Shown one piece after another: positions 11,365 to 19,964 of a stretch of DNA of 64,000 bases. The DNA lies in NCBI RefSeq assembly GCF_010894405.1, contig NZ_JAAIYA010000006.1, positions 372,001 to 436,000 on the forward strand. Reading direction: 5' to 3'. Under the pieces are notes generated by a model. It did no database searches and was not told the origin of the DNA. It saw only the letters and a program-made list of their open reading frames with translations. The stretch's first letter is position 1. Each line of letters opens with the position of its first letter. The position numbers were made by a program, and so were the translations under genes. The DNA is from Pyxidicoccus caerfyrddinensis. GTDB taxonomy: Bacteria > Myxococcota > Myxococcia > Myxococcales > Myxococcaceae.

Positions 11365-11609
11365 GAGTGGCCTCCGACCGGCATCGCATCCAGTCCCGGC
11401 TCGCCCGCGTACCGGCTGCTCGCCGCCGCCGTGTCCCGCTTCTCCGCCGCCTCGCGCACGTGCAGCTTCCCGTCCAGGGGCAGCACATCCAGCAACACGT
11501 TCAGCGAGCCGTCCTTGTTCACGAAGGCGCTCCCCGCCCGCACCCAGATGCTCCCGCCCTTGCCCTCGCGAATGGAGAACACCGCCAACCGCTTCCCCGC
11601 CGTCAGCAT
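11361..11609 (-). CDS. Small conserved hypothetical protein
   Basis: 82 residues from ATG 11609, which has GGAGGTGG just upstream. The N-terminal 45 residues look like a compact beta-sheet unit (RLAVFSIREGKGGSIWVRAG then SAFVNKDGSLNVLLDVLPLDG), and the C-terminal 30 are low complexity. Small proteins of this kind occur in myxobacteria without assigned function. It is coupled by a 4-bp overlap to the ComEA-like gene, so the two are co-translated. Confidence 0.72.
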   Translation of the reverse strand: MLTAGKRLAVFSIREGKGGSIWVRAGSAFVNKDGSLNVLLDVLPLDGKLHVREAAEKRDTAAASSRYAGEPGLDAMPVGGHS

Positions 11610-11879
11610 CAACCACCTCCACACTCCTCACCGCGCCACCACGGCGCGGCCGCCTCGTCAGCTCGACCGCCTGAGGTCGCTCGCACCATGAGCAGCCGGC
11701 GTGCCAGCGCGTCCCTCCTCGGAAGACCCGCCCCACCCACCGTGCACGCTCGCGAAAACCGTCCCACCCCGAGGACGGGCGCGGATGCTCCAGTGGCTTC
11801 TCAGGGGCCAAGAGCGGGCTTCATCCCATCCGCGTCCCATGGGAGAGTCCTGCACGTCCCGTCTTCCCAAGGTGCCCGA

Positions 11880-13148
11880 GTGAACCGCTCCGTCCTCGCT
11901 TCCGTGCTCCTGCTGGGGGCACCCGCCCTCGCCGCGACGCCCACTGCTCCCGCCGCGCCCACGCAGGTCTCCGCGAAGGCCCGCGCCGTGCACGAGTCCG
12001 CGCTCATCATCGACACGCACGTGGACACGCCGCTGCGGATGCTGGAGGAGGGCTTCGACCTGGGCTCCAAGCCGCCCAACGGCGTGGGCCACCTGGACTT
12101 CACCCGCGCTCGCGCCGGCAACCTGGGCGCCGCCTTCTTCTCCATCTGGGTGGAGCCCAAGGAGTTCGCCGGCCAGTACACCCACCGCGCCCTGCGCCTC
12201 ATGGACGCCGTGCTCCAGCAGGTGGAGCGCCACCCGGATGAGATGGTGGTGGCTCTCTCCTCCAAGGACATCGTCGCCGCGCGCAGTGGCAAGCAGAAGA
12301 AGCTGGCCACGCTGATGGGCGTCGAGGGCGGCCACGCCATCCAGAACGACCTGGGTGTGCTGCGCGACTTCTACCGCCTGGGCGTGCGCTACATGACGCT
12401 CACCTGGTCCAACACCAACGAGTGGGCCGACTCGTCCGGCGACATCAACGACGCCAACGTGAAGCACCACGGCGGCCTCACCGACTTCGGCCGCGACGTC
12501 GTGCGCGAGATGAACCGGCTGGGCATGCTCGTGGACATCTCCCACGTGGCCGACTCCACCTTCTTCGACGTGATGAAGGTGACGAAGGCGCCGGTGATTG
12601 CGTCACACTCGTCCGCCCGCGCGCTCACCGACCACCCGCGCAACATGACCGACGAGATGCTCAAGGCCGTCGCCGCCAATGGCGGAGTGGTCATGGTCAA
12701 CTTCTTCTCCGCCTTCATCGACGACGACTTCCGCAAGGGCTACGCCGCCATGGCCCCCGAGCGGAAGGCCGCCACCGAGGCGCTGGAGGCAAAGAACAAG
12801 GACAAGGACCCCGCCACCCAGTTCCGGCTGTCCCAGGCGGCGGACTGGGAGTGGGCGGGCAAGGTGAAGCGGCCCCCGCTCGACGCGCTCATCAACCACA
12901 TCGACCACATCGCCAAGGTGGCGGGCGTGGACCACGTGGGCCTGGGCTCGGACTTCGACGGCATCACCTCCACGCCCGAGGGCATCGACTCCGTGGCCGA
13001 CCTGCCCCGCATCACCGAGGCCCTCATGGCCCGGGGCTATACCCGCGAGCAGCTCCACAAGATTCTCGGAGGCAACCTGCTGCGCGTCTTCCGCGAAACC
13101 GAGCGCGTCAGCCGCGAGCTGCGCGCGGCCCCGAGCGCCTCGCGTTGA
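11880..13148 (+). CDS. M19 membrane (renal-type) dipeptidase, exported
   Basis: Zinc dipeptidase of family M19, which hydrolyses dipeptides including D-residue ones. A signal peptide (VLASVLLLGAPALAA) is followed by the metal-binding start IIDTHVDTP (His-x-Asp), EGGHAI with the bridging glutamate, VDISHVADSTF and VIASHSSARAL with the two later histidines, and DHVGLGSDFDG with the last aspartate. All expected ligands are present, and 422 residues is normal. Start GTG 11880 directly precedes the signal peptide; the frame is open more than 500 nt upstream, but that stretch is Arg/Pro-rich and overlaps the divergent gene. It is divergent from the small gene at 11609. Confidence 0.9.
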   Translation: MNRSVLASVLLLGAPALAATPTAPAAPTQVSAKARAVHESALIIDTHVDTPLRMLEEGFDLGSKPPNGVGHLDFTRARAGNLGAAFFSIWVEPKEFAGQYTHRALRLMDAVLQQVERHPDEMVVALSSKDIVAARSGKQKKLATLMGVEGGHAIQNDLGVLRDFYRLGVRYMTLTWSNTNEWADSSGDINDANVKHHGGLTDFGRDVVREMNRLGMLVDISHVADSTFFDVMKVTKAPVIASHSSARALTDHPRNMTDEMLKAVAANGGVVMVNFFSAFIDDDFRKGYAAMAPERKAATEALEAKNKDKDPATQFRLSQAADWEWAGKVKRPPLDALINHIDHIAKVAGVDHVGLGSDFDGITSTPEGIDSVADLPRITEALMARGYTREQLHKILGGNLLRVFRETERVSRELRAAPSASR

Positions 13149-13222
13149 GCGCCGGGCGTGAGGACTTCCGGCACGTCATGAGGGGCTTCCCCGCTCCGCC
13201 CGCGAGCGTTAGCGTCCGCGCC

Positions 13223-13894
13223 ATGGCATCGGGCACCAGGTGGCTTCGGCTCGTAGGGGTGGTGGCGCTCCTCGTCGGTTCCGGCTCGCGGGCCGAGGAG
13301 ACTCCGCCTCCACCCGTGAAGGACGCCCCCACGGCTCCGGAGGCCGCGCCAGAGGGCTCGTCCGTGCAGTGGCAGCTCATGGTGGGCGCCCAGGCCGCGC
13401 TGGATGGGTACACCTCGACGGGCCATCAGGGCCTGCTGCTCGGTTCAGGCTGGGAGGGCCGGTTGCTGCGCCTGCGCTTCCAGTTCCTCGCGGGCGTGCC
13501 GGACAACATCTTCGACGAGCGGACCCAGGTGAGGCTGGAGCAGTACACCTTCGGCTTCTGGCTGGACACGCCGGTGCTGCGCTCCGGGCCGCTGCGGTGG
13601 GGCGTGGGCGCGGGGGCAGGGCTGCTCGTCTTCGCGCGGACCACCTTCGCCCTGTTCCGCGGCGTCGAGGCCACCAGCCCGCGCTTCATCCCCTCGCTCC
13701 TCGCCGGCCCCGATACCTCCGTGCGCTGGCGCCTGTCGCGGCGCTTCGCGGTGGAGAGCACCGCCGCCGTGGACGTCGTCATGGGCCGGCCCACCCTGGG
13801 CTACGTGGACAGGAACAGGGAGAACTTCGTGCCGCTGCACCAGGGCTGGGCCGTGCAGCCGCGGCTGACGGTCGCGTTCATGATTCTTCCGTGA
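13223..13894 (+). CDS. Exported beta-rich protein of unknown function
   Basis: 223 residues. The signal peptide (MASGTRW...LLVGSGSRAEE) is followed by a Pro-rich stretch and then about 170 residues of alternating hydrophobic strands (LLLGSGWEGRLLRLRFQFLA, YTFGFWLDTPVL, WGVGAGAGLLVFARTTF). It ends in hydrophobic residues (VAFMILP), which suggests a small outer-membrane beta-barrel. It lies 75 nt after the M19 dipeptidase on the same strand. ATG 13178 is an alternative start, but it would lengthen the signal n-region. No family was recognised. Confidence 0.7.
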   Translation: MASGTRWLRLVGVVALLVGSGSRAEETPPPPVKDAPTAPEAAPEGSSVQWQLMVGAQAALDGYTSTGHQGLLLGSGWEGRLLRLRFQFLAGVPDNIFDERTQVRLEQYTFGFWLDTPVLRSGPLRWGVGAGAGLLVFARTTFALFRGVEATSPRFIPSLLAGPDTSVRWRLSRRFAVESTAAVDVVMGRPTLGYVDRNRENFVPLHQGWAVQPRLTVAFMILP

Positions 13895-13932
13895 GTGGCG
13901 CTCCCATCATGGCTGCGCGAGAGTGAGAGGCG

Positions 13933-14268
13933 ATGAACCGGACCTCCAACGTGCCGAGCTTCTGTTTCCGCTGGTGCCCCTCCATCGGCCCTCGAGGGTT
14001 TCTCCTCGCGGGCCTCCTGGCGTTCGTGGGGGGCTGTTCCGTGGAGGACCCGGTGGCCCGCATCATCACCCTGGACGCCGGCTCCGGCCCCCTGTTCATC
14101 GGGGACGAGGCGCCCGAGGCGGAGTGGCTCCCCGACGAAGAGGGCGCGCTCCCGGACTGCGCCCCGGGAGCTCCGGACTCGGGCGTACCGTGTGCCGACG
14201 TGGAAGCAGGTGGTTGCGAGTCCCACGGAGGGCCCGTGCGTCAGGGCCCTTGTGTCCTACGAAAATGA
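13933..14268 (+). CDS. Small lipoprotein, hypothetical
   Basis: 111-residue predicted lipoprotein. A long n-region precedes the hydrophobic core (GFLLAGLLAFVGGC), with lipobox VGGC at about residues 32-35. The mature part is short, acidic, Pro/Gly-rich and contains four more cysteines. Start ATG 13933 has a GAGAGG upstream. Function unknown; it may share a transcript with the beta-rich protein before it. Confidence 0.6.
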   Translation: MNRTSNVPSFCFRWCPSIGPRGFLLAGLLAFVGGCSVEDPVARIITLDAGSGPLFIGDEAPEAEWLPDEEGALPDCAPGAPDSGVPCADVEAGGCESHGGPVRQGPCVLRK

Positions 14269-14343
14269 ACGGGAGGGGGTGTCCGGATGGAACCCCCGTG
14301 CACAGGTTCGCTCCGCCTTTGTTCGCGCTGGAGGAACGTGCCG

Positions 14344-14871
14344 GTGCTCCATCGCCTGTCCACCCTGGCCTCGCAGCTGCTGGCCGACCGCGAGGCCTTG
14401 CTGCGCACCCTCCACTGGCCCGTGCTGGTGTGGGAGTCCGTGCCCGCGCTGCCGGCGTCCGTGGCGCGCACGGAGAGACTGACGCAGACGGGGCGGCGGC
14501 CCCAGGCCCGCTCCATGGAGCCGCTCGTCTTCGAGGTGCGCCCGCGTCCGCGCGACGGCTCCACCGAGGTGACGGTGGGCCGGAGCCCCGAGTGCGACAT
14601 CGTCCTGTCGGAGCCCACCGTGTCGCGCATGCACGCGCGTTTCCGGCGTGAGCCGCACACCGGCATGTGGAGCGTGACGGATTTGGAGAGCCACAACGGG
14701 ACGTTCCAGGGGGGCGTGTTGATCGTCCCCGGCCGGCCGGCGCCGCTGTTCCAGCGGGACTCGCTGCGGTTGGGCGGAGTGGAGCTGGTGTTCCTCCAGG
14801 CGTGCGCCTTCGAGCACTACGTGCGCACGTCGGGGCTGCGCTCCCCGGCTCGCTTGACGCGAGGGGGGTGA
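14344..14871 (+). CDS. FHA domain protein
   Basis: About 175 residues with a forkhead-associated domain (about residues 60-155), which binds phosphothreonine peptides. Visible motifs are VGRSPECDIVLSEPTVSRMH (the conserved GR...S..H set) and the later DLESHNGTF (the N-G of the phosphopeptide site). GTG 14344 was chosen because GGAGG at 14330-14334 is 9 nt upstream; GTG 14338 or ATG 14287 are possible. It lies just upstream of the first cobalamin riboswitch but is not controlled by it. Partner kinases are plentiful in the window, but none is adjacent. Confidence 0.8.
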   Translation: MLHRLSTLASQLLADREALLRTLHWPVLVWESVPALPASVARTERLTQTGRRPQARSMEPLVFEVRPRPRDGSTEVTVGRSPECDIVLSEPTVSRMHARFRREPHTGMWSVTDLESHNGTFQGGVLIVPGRPAPLFQRDSLRLGGVELVFLQACAFEHYVRTSGLRSPARLTRGG

Positions 14872-14889
14872 CCCCCTAGAAGGGGTGCG

Positions 14890-15113
14890 CCCTTGGGTGC
14901 CCATGTCGGGCTTTCAAGAGGGAAGCCGGTGCGAATCCGGCGCGGTCCCGCCACTGTGAACGGGCAGCCCTGAGGTCAGGGCCGGGGACTTCGGTCAGTC
15001 GCCACTCCGGCAGCGGCCTCGCGGCGCTCCGGGGGAAGGCGGAAGGCCCCTTCCGGAACGGCGCGGCGTGCGCCGGCCTCCGGAGCCCGTCAGCCAGGAG
15101 ACCTGCCCAGGGG
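14890..15113 (+). promoter_or_regulatory. Cobalamin riboswitch 1
   Basis: Adenosylcobalamin-type riboswitch aptamer. The conserved core is AAGCCGGTG...AATCCGGCGCGG, then CCCGCCACTGTGA (14922-14968). The B12 box has AGCCAGGAGACCTGCC at about 15092-15107. The closing P1 helix can be drawn between CCCTTGGG (14890-14897) and CCCAGGGG (15106-15113). It ends 70 nt before the BtuB-like receptor start, consistent with repression of B12 uptake genes by B12. Confidence 0.92.
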
Positions 15114-15183
15114 TTCGACCGTGCCCTTCACCGGCACGGGCGGGTGGCCTTCTCTCTTCGATGGAGAGAGCGGAAGGCGGAGC

Positions 15184-17628
15184 ATGCGGTGGACCTTCCT
15201 CGCCGGGCCCGTGGCGTGCCTGGCGCTCAATATCCCGCTCTTCGCGCATGCGCAGGCCGGTGGCGAGGTGCCGCCTGGCGACGCCGCTGCGCCTGTGTCC
15301 GCTTCGGGCTCCGGGGCCGGGGCGCCCGCACCGGGGGCCGAGGCGAACTCTGCCGTTGAAGCGAGTCCACGGGCCGATGCTCCTGCGCCGGACTCCGAAG
15401 CGCGTCCGGCTCCTGAAGCGAGTCCACGGGCCGATGCGCCTGTGCCGGGCTCTGAAGCGCGCTCGGCTCCTCAATCGAGTCCACGGGCGGATGCGCCTGC
15501 GCTGGACTCCGAAGCGCGTCCGGCTCCTGAAGCGAGTCCACGGGCCGATGCGCCTGTGCCGGGCTCTGAAGCGCGCACGGCCTCTGATGTGACTCCACGG
15601 GCCGATGCGCCTGTGCCGGGCTCCGAAGCGCGCTCGGCTCCTGAAGCGAGTCCATCCGGCGATTCGCCCGCGCCAGGCTCCGAGGAAGGTGTCGGTTCCA
15701 GCGCGCCCGGGTCGGACGTGGCTCCCGCTCCGCGCACCACCGTGGTGCGCGGGAAGACACCGCCGCCTCCGGAGTCGCCGGAGCGGCGAGACCCCACCGG
15801 CGCCATCACCGTCATCGACGCTCGCGAGCATGCGGGCGAGGCGCGTGACACGGCGGAGCTGCTCGTGGGTACCGCGGGCCTCGCGGTGCAGGACTCCGGC
15901 GGCTACGGGCAGAGCAAGAGCCTGGTGGTGCGCGGCGCCGCGGCCAACGGCGTGCTCGTCTTCCTGGACGGCATTCCCCTCAACGGCGCGGGCGGCATGG
16001 CGGATCTGTCGCAGATTCCCGCCGCGCTGGTGGAGCGCTTCGAGGTGCTGCGCGGCGGCGCGGGCGCGCGCTACGGCTCGGGAGGACTGGGCGGCGCGGT
16101 GAACATCATCACCCGCTCGCCCGGCCCGAACCTGCGCGCCAGCGGCGAGGTGACCTACGGGAGCTGGGACACGGTGCTGGGCCACGTCGCAGCCACCGGC
16201 CCGCTGCTCGATGGACAGGCGCTGTTGCTGCTGCATGCGGGGCGCTCGGACGGGGACTTCGCCTACGAGGTGGATGAGCTGCCCGCCGTGGATGACAACC
16301 CGCTCACCCCGCAGGTGCGTGCGCGCAACGACGCTCGGGGTGGGGGTGGGCTGCTGCGCTACCGGCGACGGCTGCCCGGGGGCTCGCGGCTGGATGCGCT
16401 CGCGGAGCTGTCGCTGGAGGACCGCGCCATCCCCGGTACGGTGCAGAACCCCCAATCCTCCGGCAACCAGGAGCTGGGACGGCTGGCGCTGGGACTGCGC
16501 TGGTCGGGCCTCCTCGGCACGGTGGGGCAGGGCAGTGCGCGAGGCTTCTTCCGTCGCGACGGGCTGGAGGTGACGGGCGACCTGCCGGGCGCGGGCGGTG
16601 CGCAGCGGCACTCGGTGGGCGGCGTGGAGCTGGAGGGACGCCGGATGCTCGGAGCGCGGCAGGCGCTCACCGTCACGGTGGCCACCTCCGGCGAAGGCGT
16701 TACCGATGCTCAGGATGCGCAGTCCGCATCCTGGTGGCGCGCGAGCGTCATGGCCATGGACGAGGTGCGGCTCTTCAGTGGCACGGTGAATGTGGTGCCC
16801 TCGCTGCGGGTGGAGCGGGTGGGGCCGTACTGGCTGCTGGCTCCGAAGCTGGGCGCGTCCGTGGCCCTGGGCGGCGGCTTCGACCTGCGCGCCAATGTCG
16901 GCCAGTCCCACCGCGCGCCGTCGTTCCTGGAACTCTACATCCGCCAGGGCACGCTGCTGCCCAACCCGGGGCTCAAGCCCGAGCGCGCTCTGTACGCGGA
17001 TGCGGCGGTGTCATGGCACTCCGAGTCCGGTGTCGATGCGGAGCCCCTGTGGAGCGCTACTGCTGGCGGCTTCGGCGCGCTGTACGAGAACCTCATCGCG
17101 TATGAGCTGTACCCTCCGCTGCTCGCGCGGCCGTACAACTTCGACGCGGCGCGCGTGTGGGGCGTGGAGCTGGAGGGTGAGGCGCATCCGCTCCCGTGGC
17201 TCTCCGCCAGTGCCAGCTACACGTGGCTGCGCACGCAGAATCGCTTCGGGGACCCGCGCTTCTTCGGCATGGACCTGCCGTATCGCCCGCGACAGAAGTG
17301 GGTGGGGCGCGTGCGCGCGGGGCCGGCCTGGCTCAATGCTCGCACCGAGGTGCTCTACCAGTCGTCGCAGCTCGTCAATCGCACGGGCTCGCGGAGTCTG
17401 CCCTCACGCACGTTGCTGAGCGCGGGCGCGTCCAGCACCTTCCTGCACGGGCCGGAGGTCACCCTGTCCGTGGAGGTGAAGAACCTCCTCGACGTGCGGG
17501 CCTATGACTTCACCGGCTTTCCGCTTCCGGGGCGCGCCGCGTACGTGACGCTCGCGGTGGCGCTGGACCGGGATGCCTCCACGCCTTCCGCATCCGCTTC
17601 CGAGGAACCACATGCCTCGACTCCCTGA
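15184..17628 (+). CDS. btuB: TonB-dependent receptor, BtuB-like (vitamin B12)
   Basis: Outer-membrane TonB-dependent receptor of 814 residues. It has a signal peptide to about residue 25 (FAHAQA), then a periplasmic extension to residue about 180 with five 19-residue Pro/Ala repeats. A TonB-box-like TTVVRG (about 185-190) precedes the plug (about 205-320, with LVVRGAAANGVLVFLDGIPL, VERFEVLRGGAGARYGSGGL and GGAVNIITR). The 22-strand barrel ends in aromatic-terminated strands. B12 as substrate is inferred from the riboswitch just upstream and from BtuF/BtuC downstream. Start ATG 15184 was chosen for the signal peptide; the frame is open 63 nt upstream. The long repeat-bearing extension before the TonB box is unusual. 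Confidence 0.9.
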   Translation: MRWTFLAGPVACLALNIPLFAHAQAGGEVPPGDAAAPVSASGSGAGAPAPGAEANSAVEASPRADAPAPDSEARPAPEASPRADAPVPGSEARSAPQSSPRADAPALDSEARPAPEASPRADAPVPGSEARTASDVTPRADAPVPGSEARSAPEASPSGDSPAPGSEEGVGSSAPGSDVAPAPRTTVVRGKTPPPPESPERRDPTGAITVIDAREHAGEARDTAELLVGTAGLAVQDSGGYGQSKSLVVRGAAANGVLVFLDGIPLNGAGGMADLSQIPAALVERFEVLRGGAGARYGSGGLGGAVNIITRSPGPNLRASGEVTYGSWDTVLGHVAATGPLLDGQALLLLHAGRSDGDFAYEVDELPAVDDNPLTPQVRARNDARGGGGLLRYRRRLPGGSRLDALAELSLEDRAIPGTVQNPQSSGNQELGRLALGLRWSGLLGTVGQGSARGFFRRDGLEVTGDLPGAGGAQRHSVGGVELEGRRMLGARQALTVTVATSGEGVTDAQDAQSASWWRASVMAMDEVRLFSGTVNVVPSLRVERVGPYWLLAPKLGASVALGGGFDLRANVGQSHRAPSFLELYIRQGTLLPNPGLKPERALYADAAVSWHSESGVDAEPLWSATAGGFGALYENLIAYELYPPLLARPYNFDAARVWGVELEGEAHPLPWLSASASYTWLRTQNRFGDPRFFGMDLPYRPRQKWVGRVRAGPAWLNARTEVLYQSSQLVNRTGSRSLPSRTLLSAGASSTFLHGPEVTLSVEVKNLLDVRAYDFTGFPLPGRAAYVTLAVALDRDASTPSASASEEPHASTP
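15364..15648 (+). repeat. Five 57-bp tandem repeats inside btuB
   Basis: Units start at 15364, 15421, 15478, 15535 and 15592, spaced exactly 57 nt, with a partial sixth at 15649. Each encodes 19 residues of the form SPRADAP-[AV]-x-x-SEAR-x-[AS]-x, so the array keeps frame. It lies between the signal peptide and the TonB box, in the periplasmic part of the receptor. Confidence 0.93.
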
Positions 17629-19843
17629 TTCAGGACGCGGTAGCCCCATGCCCTCCGCTCCGCCTCCGCGGGCGGAGGGCTCGCGGAATGAACGTTCCTT
17701 CCGCGGCCCCCGGTCTCCGGAGGGCACTGCCCCCCCACCCCAGCGGGCGGAGGATTCGCGGAATGAACGTTCCTTCTGCCGCAGCCAGCCGCCGGAGGAC
17801 GCAGCGCCAACTCCCCGAGCGGAGGGCTCGTGGCATGAACGTTCCTTCCGCCGCTCCCTGTTGCTGGAGGACGCCGCTCCATCCCAGCGGGCGGAGGATT
17901 CGCGGAATGAACGTTCCTTCCGCTACGGCCAGCCGCCGGAGGACTCCGCTCCACTCCAGCCGCCAGAGGGCTCGCGGAATGAACGTTCCTTCCGCTGCCC
18001 CCGGTCTCCGGAGGGCACTGCCCCCCCACCCCAGCGGGCGGAGGATTCGCGGAATGAACGTTCCTTCCGCCGCTCCCTGTCGCCGGAGGACGCTGCTCCG
18101 CCCCAGCCGCCAGAGGGCTCGCGGAATGAACGCTCCTTCCGCCGTTCCCTGTCGCCGGAGGACTCCGCTCCACCCCAGCCGCCGGGGGGCACGCGGAATG
18201 AACGTTCCTTCCGCCGCTCCCGGCCACCGGAGGGGACCTCCCCCCGCGTCCCGGATGCGTCGCTGCTCCCCGCCCTGCTCATGGCCGTGGTGGCCCTGAC
18301 GCTCACCGGCTGCCCGGAAGAGGGCGTGGTGTGCACCTCCGGCCTCACCGTCTGCGGCAACGCCTGCGTGGACCTGGGCGGTGACACCGCGAACTGCGGC
18401 GCTTGTGGCAACGCGTGCGGCGATGGTCAGTCATGCCAGTCGGGAACCTGTGCCTGCCGCCCGGGCACGGAGTCCTGCGGTGGCGCGTGCGTGGCCACGG
18501 CGACGGACGTGGCGCACTGCGGTGCGTGTGGCAACGCGTGCCCCTCCGGACTCGTGTGCGAATCGGGCACGTGCCGCGAGGGCTGCTCCGCGGGCACGGC
18601 GCGCTGCGGGGACTCGTGCATCGACTTGAGGGTGGATGCGCTGAACTGCGGCGCGTGTGGCAACGCGTGCCCGGACGTGCAGACATGTCACTCGGGCCGG
18701 TGCGCGTATGACGTGGTGACGGCCTGCTACACCAACGGGCAGCTCGTGGGCATCCAGGCGGGGACGGATGGGCTCGGGCCTCGGCGGCAGTTTGGTGGGG
18801 GCGTGCAGTCGCTCGCGGCGTGGGACGGCTTCGTGCTCGCCGCGGACGCGACGAACTCCCGGCTGCTCCAGGCCGCGGGCGGCGAGCTCGGCACCGTGGC
18901 GGAGGAGGACTCGCTGGGCTCGGTGTCCAGCTCGCCCAACGACGTCTTCGTCGACCCGCCGTACGTCTACATCGCCGACTCGGTGAACAACACGCTCCAG
19001 GTGCTCAAGCGCGAGGGCCCCTCCCAGGGTGGCGGTCTGGGCCTGCGCACCGTGACGCAAATCAACCTGGGGCCCAACACCAGCCCGCAGGCCATCGCGA
19101 AGTGGGGCTCGACGCTCTACGTCCCGCTGTTCGGCACCGCTGGCTCCAACTTCCAGCAGGGCAACGCCGTGGCCCGCGTGGACGTCTCCAATCCCGAGCA
19201 GCCTCGCAAGCTGGACACGCTGTCCCTCACCGGCCTGGACTTGAAGTCCTTCGACGGCGGCACGGTGATGCCGCTGCCGTACTCGGCGACGGCGACGGAT
19301 GGCGGGGTCTACGTGGCCCTCACCAACCTCAACCCGTTCAACAACTACCTGCCCAACGGCCCGGGCATGCTCGCGCGCATCGACCCCTCGGACGGCGGAG
19401 TGCGCGCCATCGACCTGGGCGCGAACGACTGTCTCAACGCGGGCTATGTGGAGGCCGTAGGGAATCAGCTCGTGGTGGCCTGCCTGGGCGAGGCCCGGTT
19501 GGACCGCGCCAATGGCAGTCGCGCCGACTCCGTGCGCGCCACCGGGCTGGTGCTGGTGAAGGACGACGTGCCGGTGGCCTCGTACGCGCTGAGCCCCGGC
19601 TGCGAGCCCGGCACGGAGGGCTGCCGTCTCGCCGTGGCCGGCCGCTTCGCCGTGGCGGGCGGCGCCGTGTATCTCGGAGACACCAACGCGGGCCGCGTCT
19701 TCGTGGTGGAGGTGGAGGAGGGTCGCCTCGTCGAGCGCCGTGGCAACACGACGCCCCAGGCGAGAGGCCCCGCGCTGGACACGTGCCCCGTGGACCCGCG
19801 CCGACCCGTGTCCAATGCCATCGACGTCACCGCGCTGCCGTGA
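17612..19843 (+). CDS. Large lipoprotein: Cys-rich modules plus propeller-like body, candidate B12-capture partner of BtuB
   Basis: 743 residues if translated from ATG 17612, which has GAGGAA 5 nt upstream and overlaps the end of btuB. Residues about 25-205 are an Arg/Pro-rich repeat region. The lipoprotein signal comes only then (LLPALLMAVVALTLTGC, lipobox Cys234). Three Cys-rich modules with NCGACGNAC follow (about 235-370), then about 370 residues of beta-propeller-like sequence with recurrent strands such as PYVYIADSVNNTLQVL, GSTLYVPLFG and GAVYLGDTNAGRVFVVE. Apart from ATG 18282, too close to the lipobox to give a full signal, only a TTG inside the array offers a later start, so the repeats are probably translated. 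Position between btuB and btuF suggests a surface B12 binder, in the way Bacteroides BtuG (a propeller lipoprotein) caps BtuB. This is inference. Confidence 0.75.
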   Translation: MPRLPDSGRGSPMPSAPPPRAEGSRNERSFRGPRSPEGTAPPPQRAEDSRNERSFCRSQPPEDAAPTPRAEGSWHERSFRRSLLLEDAAPSQRAEDSRNERSFRYGQPPEDSAPLQPPEGSRNERSFRCPRSPEGTAPPPQRAEDSRNERSFRRSLSPEDAAPPQPPEGSRNERSFRRSLSPEDSAPPQPPGGTRNERSFRRSRPPEGTSPRVPDASLLPALLMAVVALTLTGCPEEGVVCTSGLTVCGNACVDLGGDTANCGACGNACGDGQSCQSGTCACRPGTESCGGACVATATDVAHCGACGNACPSGLVCESGTCREGCSAGTARCGDSCIDLRVDALNCGACGNACPDVQTCHSGRCAYDVVTACYTNGQLVGIQAGTDGLGPRRQFGGGVQSLAAWDGFVLAADATNSRLLQAAGGELGTVAEEDSLGSVSSSPNDVFVDPPYVYIADSVNNTLQVLKREGPSQGGGLGLRTVTQINLGPNTSPQAIAKWGSTLYVPLFGTAGSNFQQGNAVARVDVSNPEQPRKLDTLSLTGLDLKSFDGGTVMPLPYSATATDGGVYVALTNLNPFNNYLPNGPGMLARIDPSDGGVRAIDLGANDCLNAGYVEAVGNQLVVACLGEARLDRANGSRADSVRATGLVLVKDDVPVASYALSPGCEPGTEGCRLAVAGRFAVAGGAVYLGDTNAGRVFVVEVEEGRLVERRGNTTPQARGPALDTCPVDPRRPVSNAIDVTALP
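17683..18214 (+). repeat. Array of eight 22-bp near-palindromes, 72/75-bp period
   Basis: Eight copies start at 17683, 17758, 17830, 17902, 17974, 18049, 18121 and 18193 (spacings 75, 72, 72, 72, 72, 75, 72, 72, all multiples of three). Each is GCGGAA, T, the palindrome GAACGTTC, C, TTCCGC, so it is symmetric apart from one T/C pair. Copies 2, 3 and 7 carry one to three changes. Between the palindromes lie similar Pro/Glu-coding segments, so this is a tandem repeat and not a CRISPR. The frame encodes RNERSFR in most copies. Confidence 0.95.
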
Positions 19844-19964
19844 ATGCGCGCCCGGGCGCCGCGTCCTTCGCCTGGAAGAGCATCAGGCCGCCGTTCGTTG
19901 AAGTCATGAGTGCGAGTGTCGAGTCATCCCCTGTCGCAGCCCCCGCGCTGAAGGTGAGTCCGCC

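Noticed and set aside
11367..11879. Long N-terminal extension of the M19 dipeptidase
   Set aside because: The extension is Arg/Pro-rich, overlaps the divergent gene, and the signal peptide starts exactly at GTG 11880.
17683..18214. CRISPR array
   Set aside because: The segments between palindromes are similar to one another, and unit lengths are multiples of three (72/75). This is an in-frame tandem repeat, with no cas genes near.
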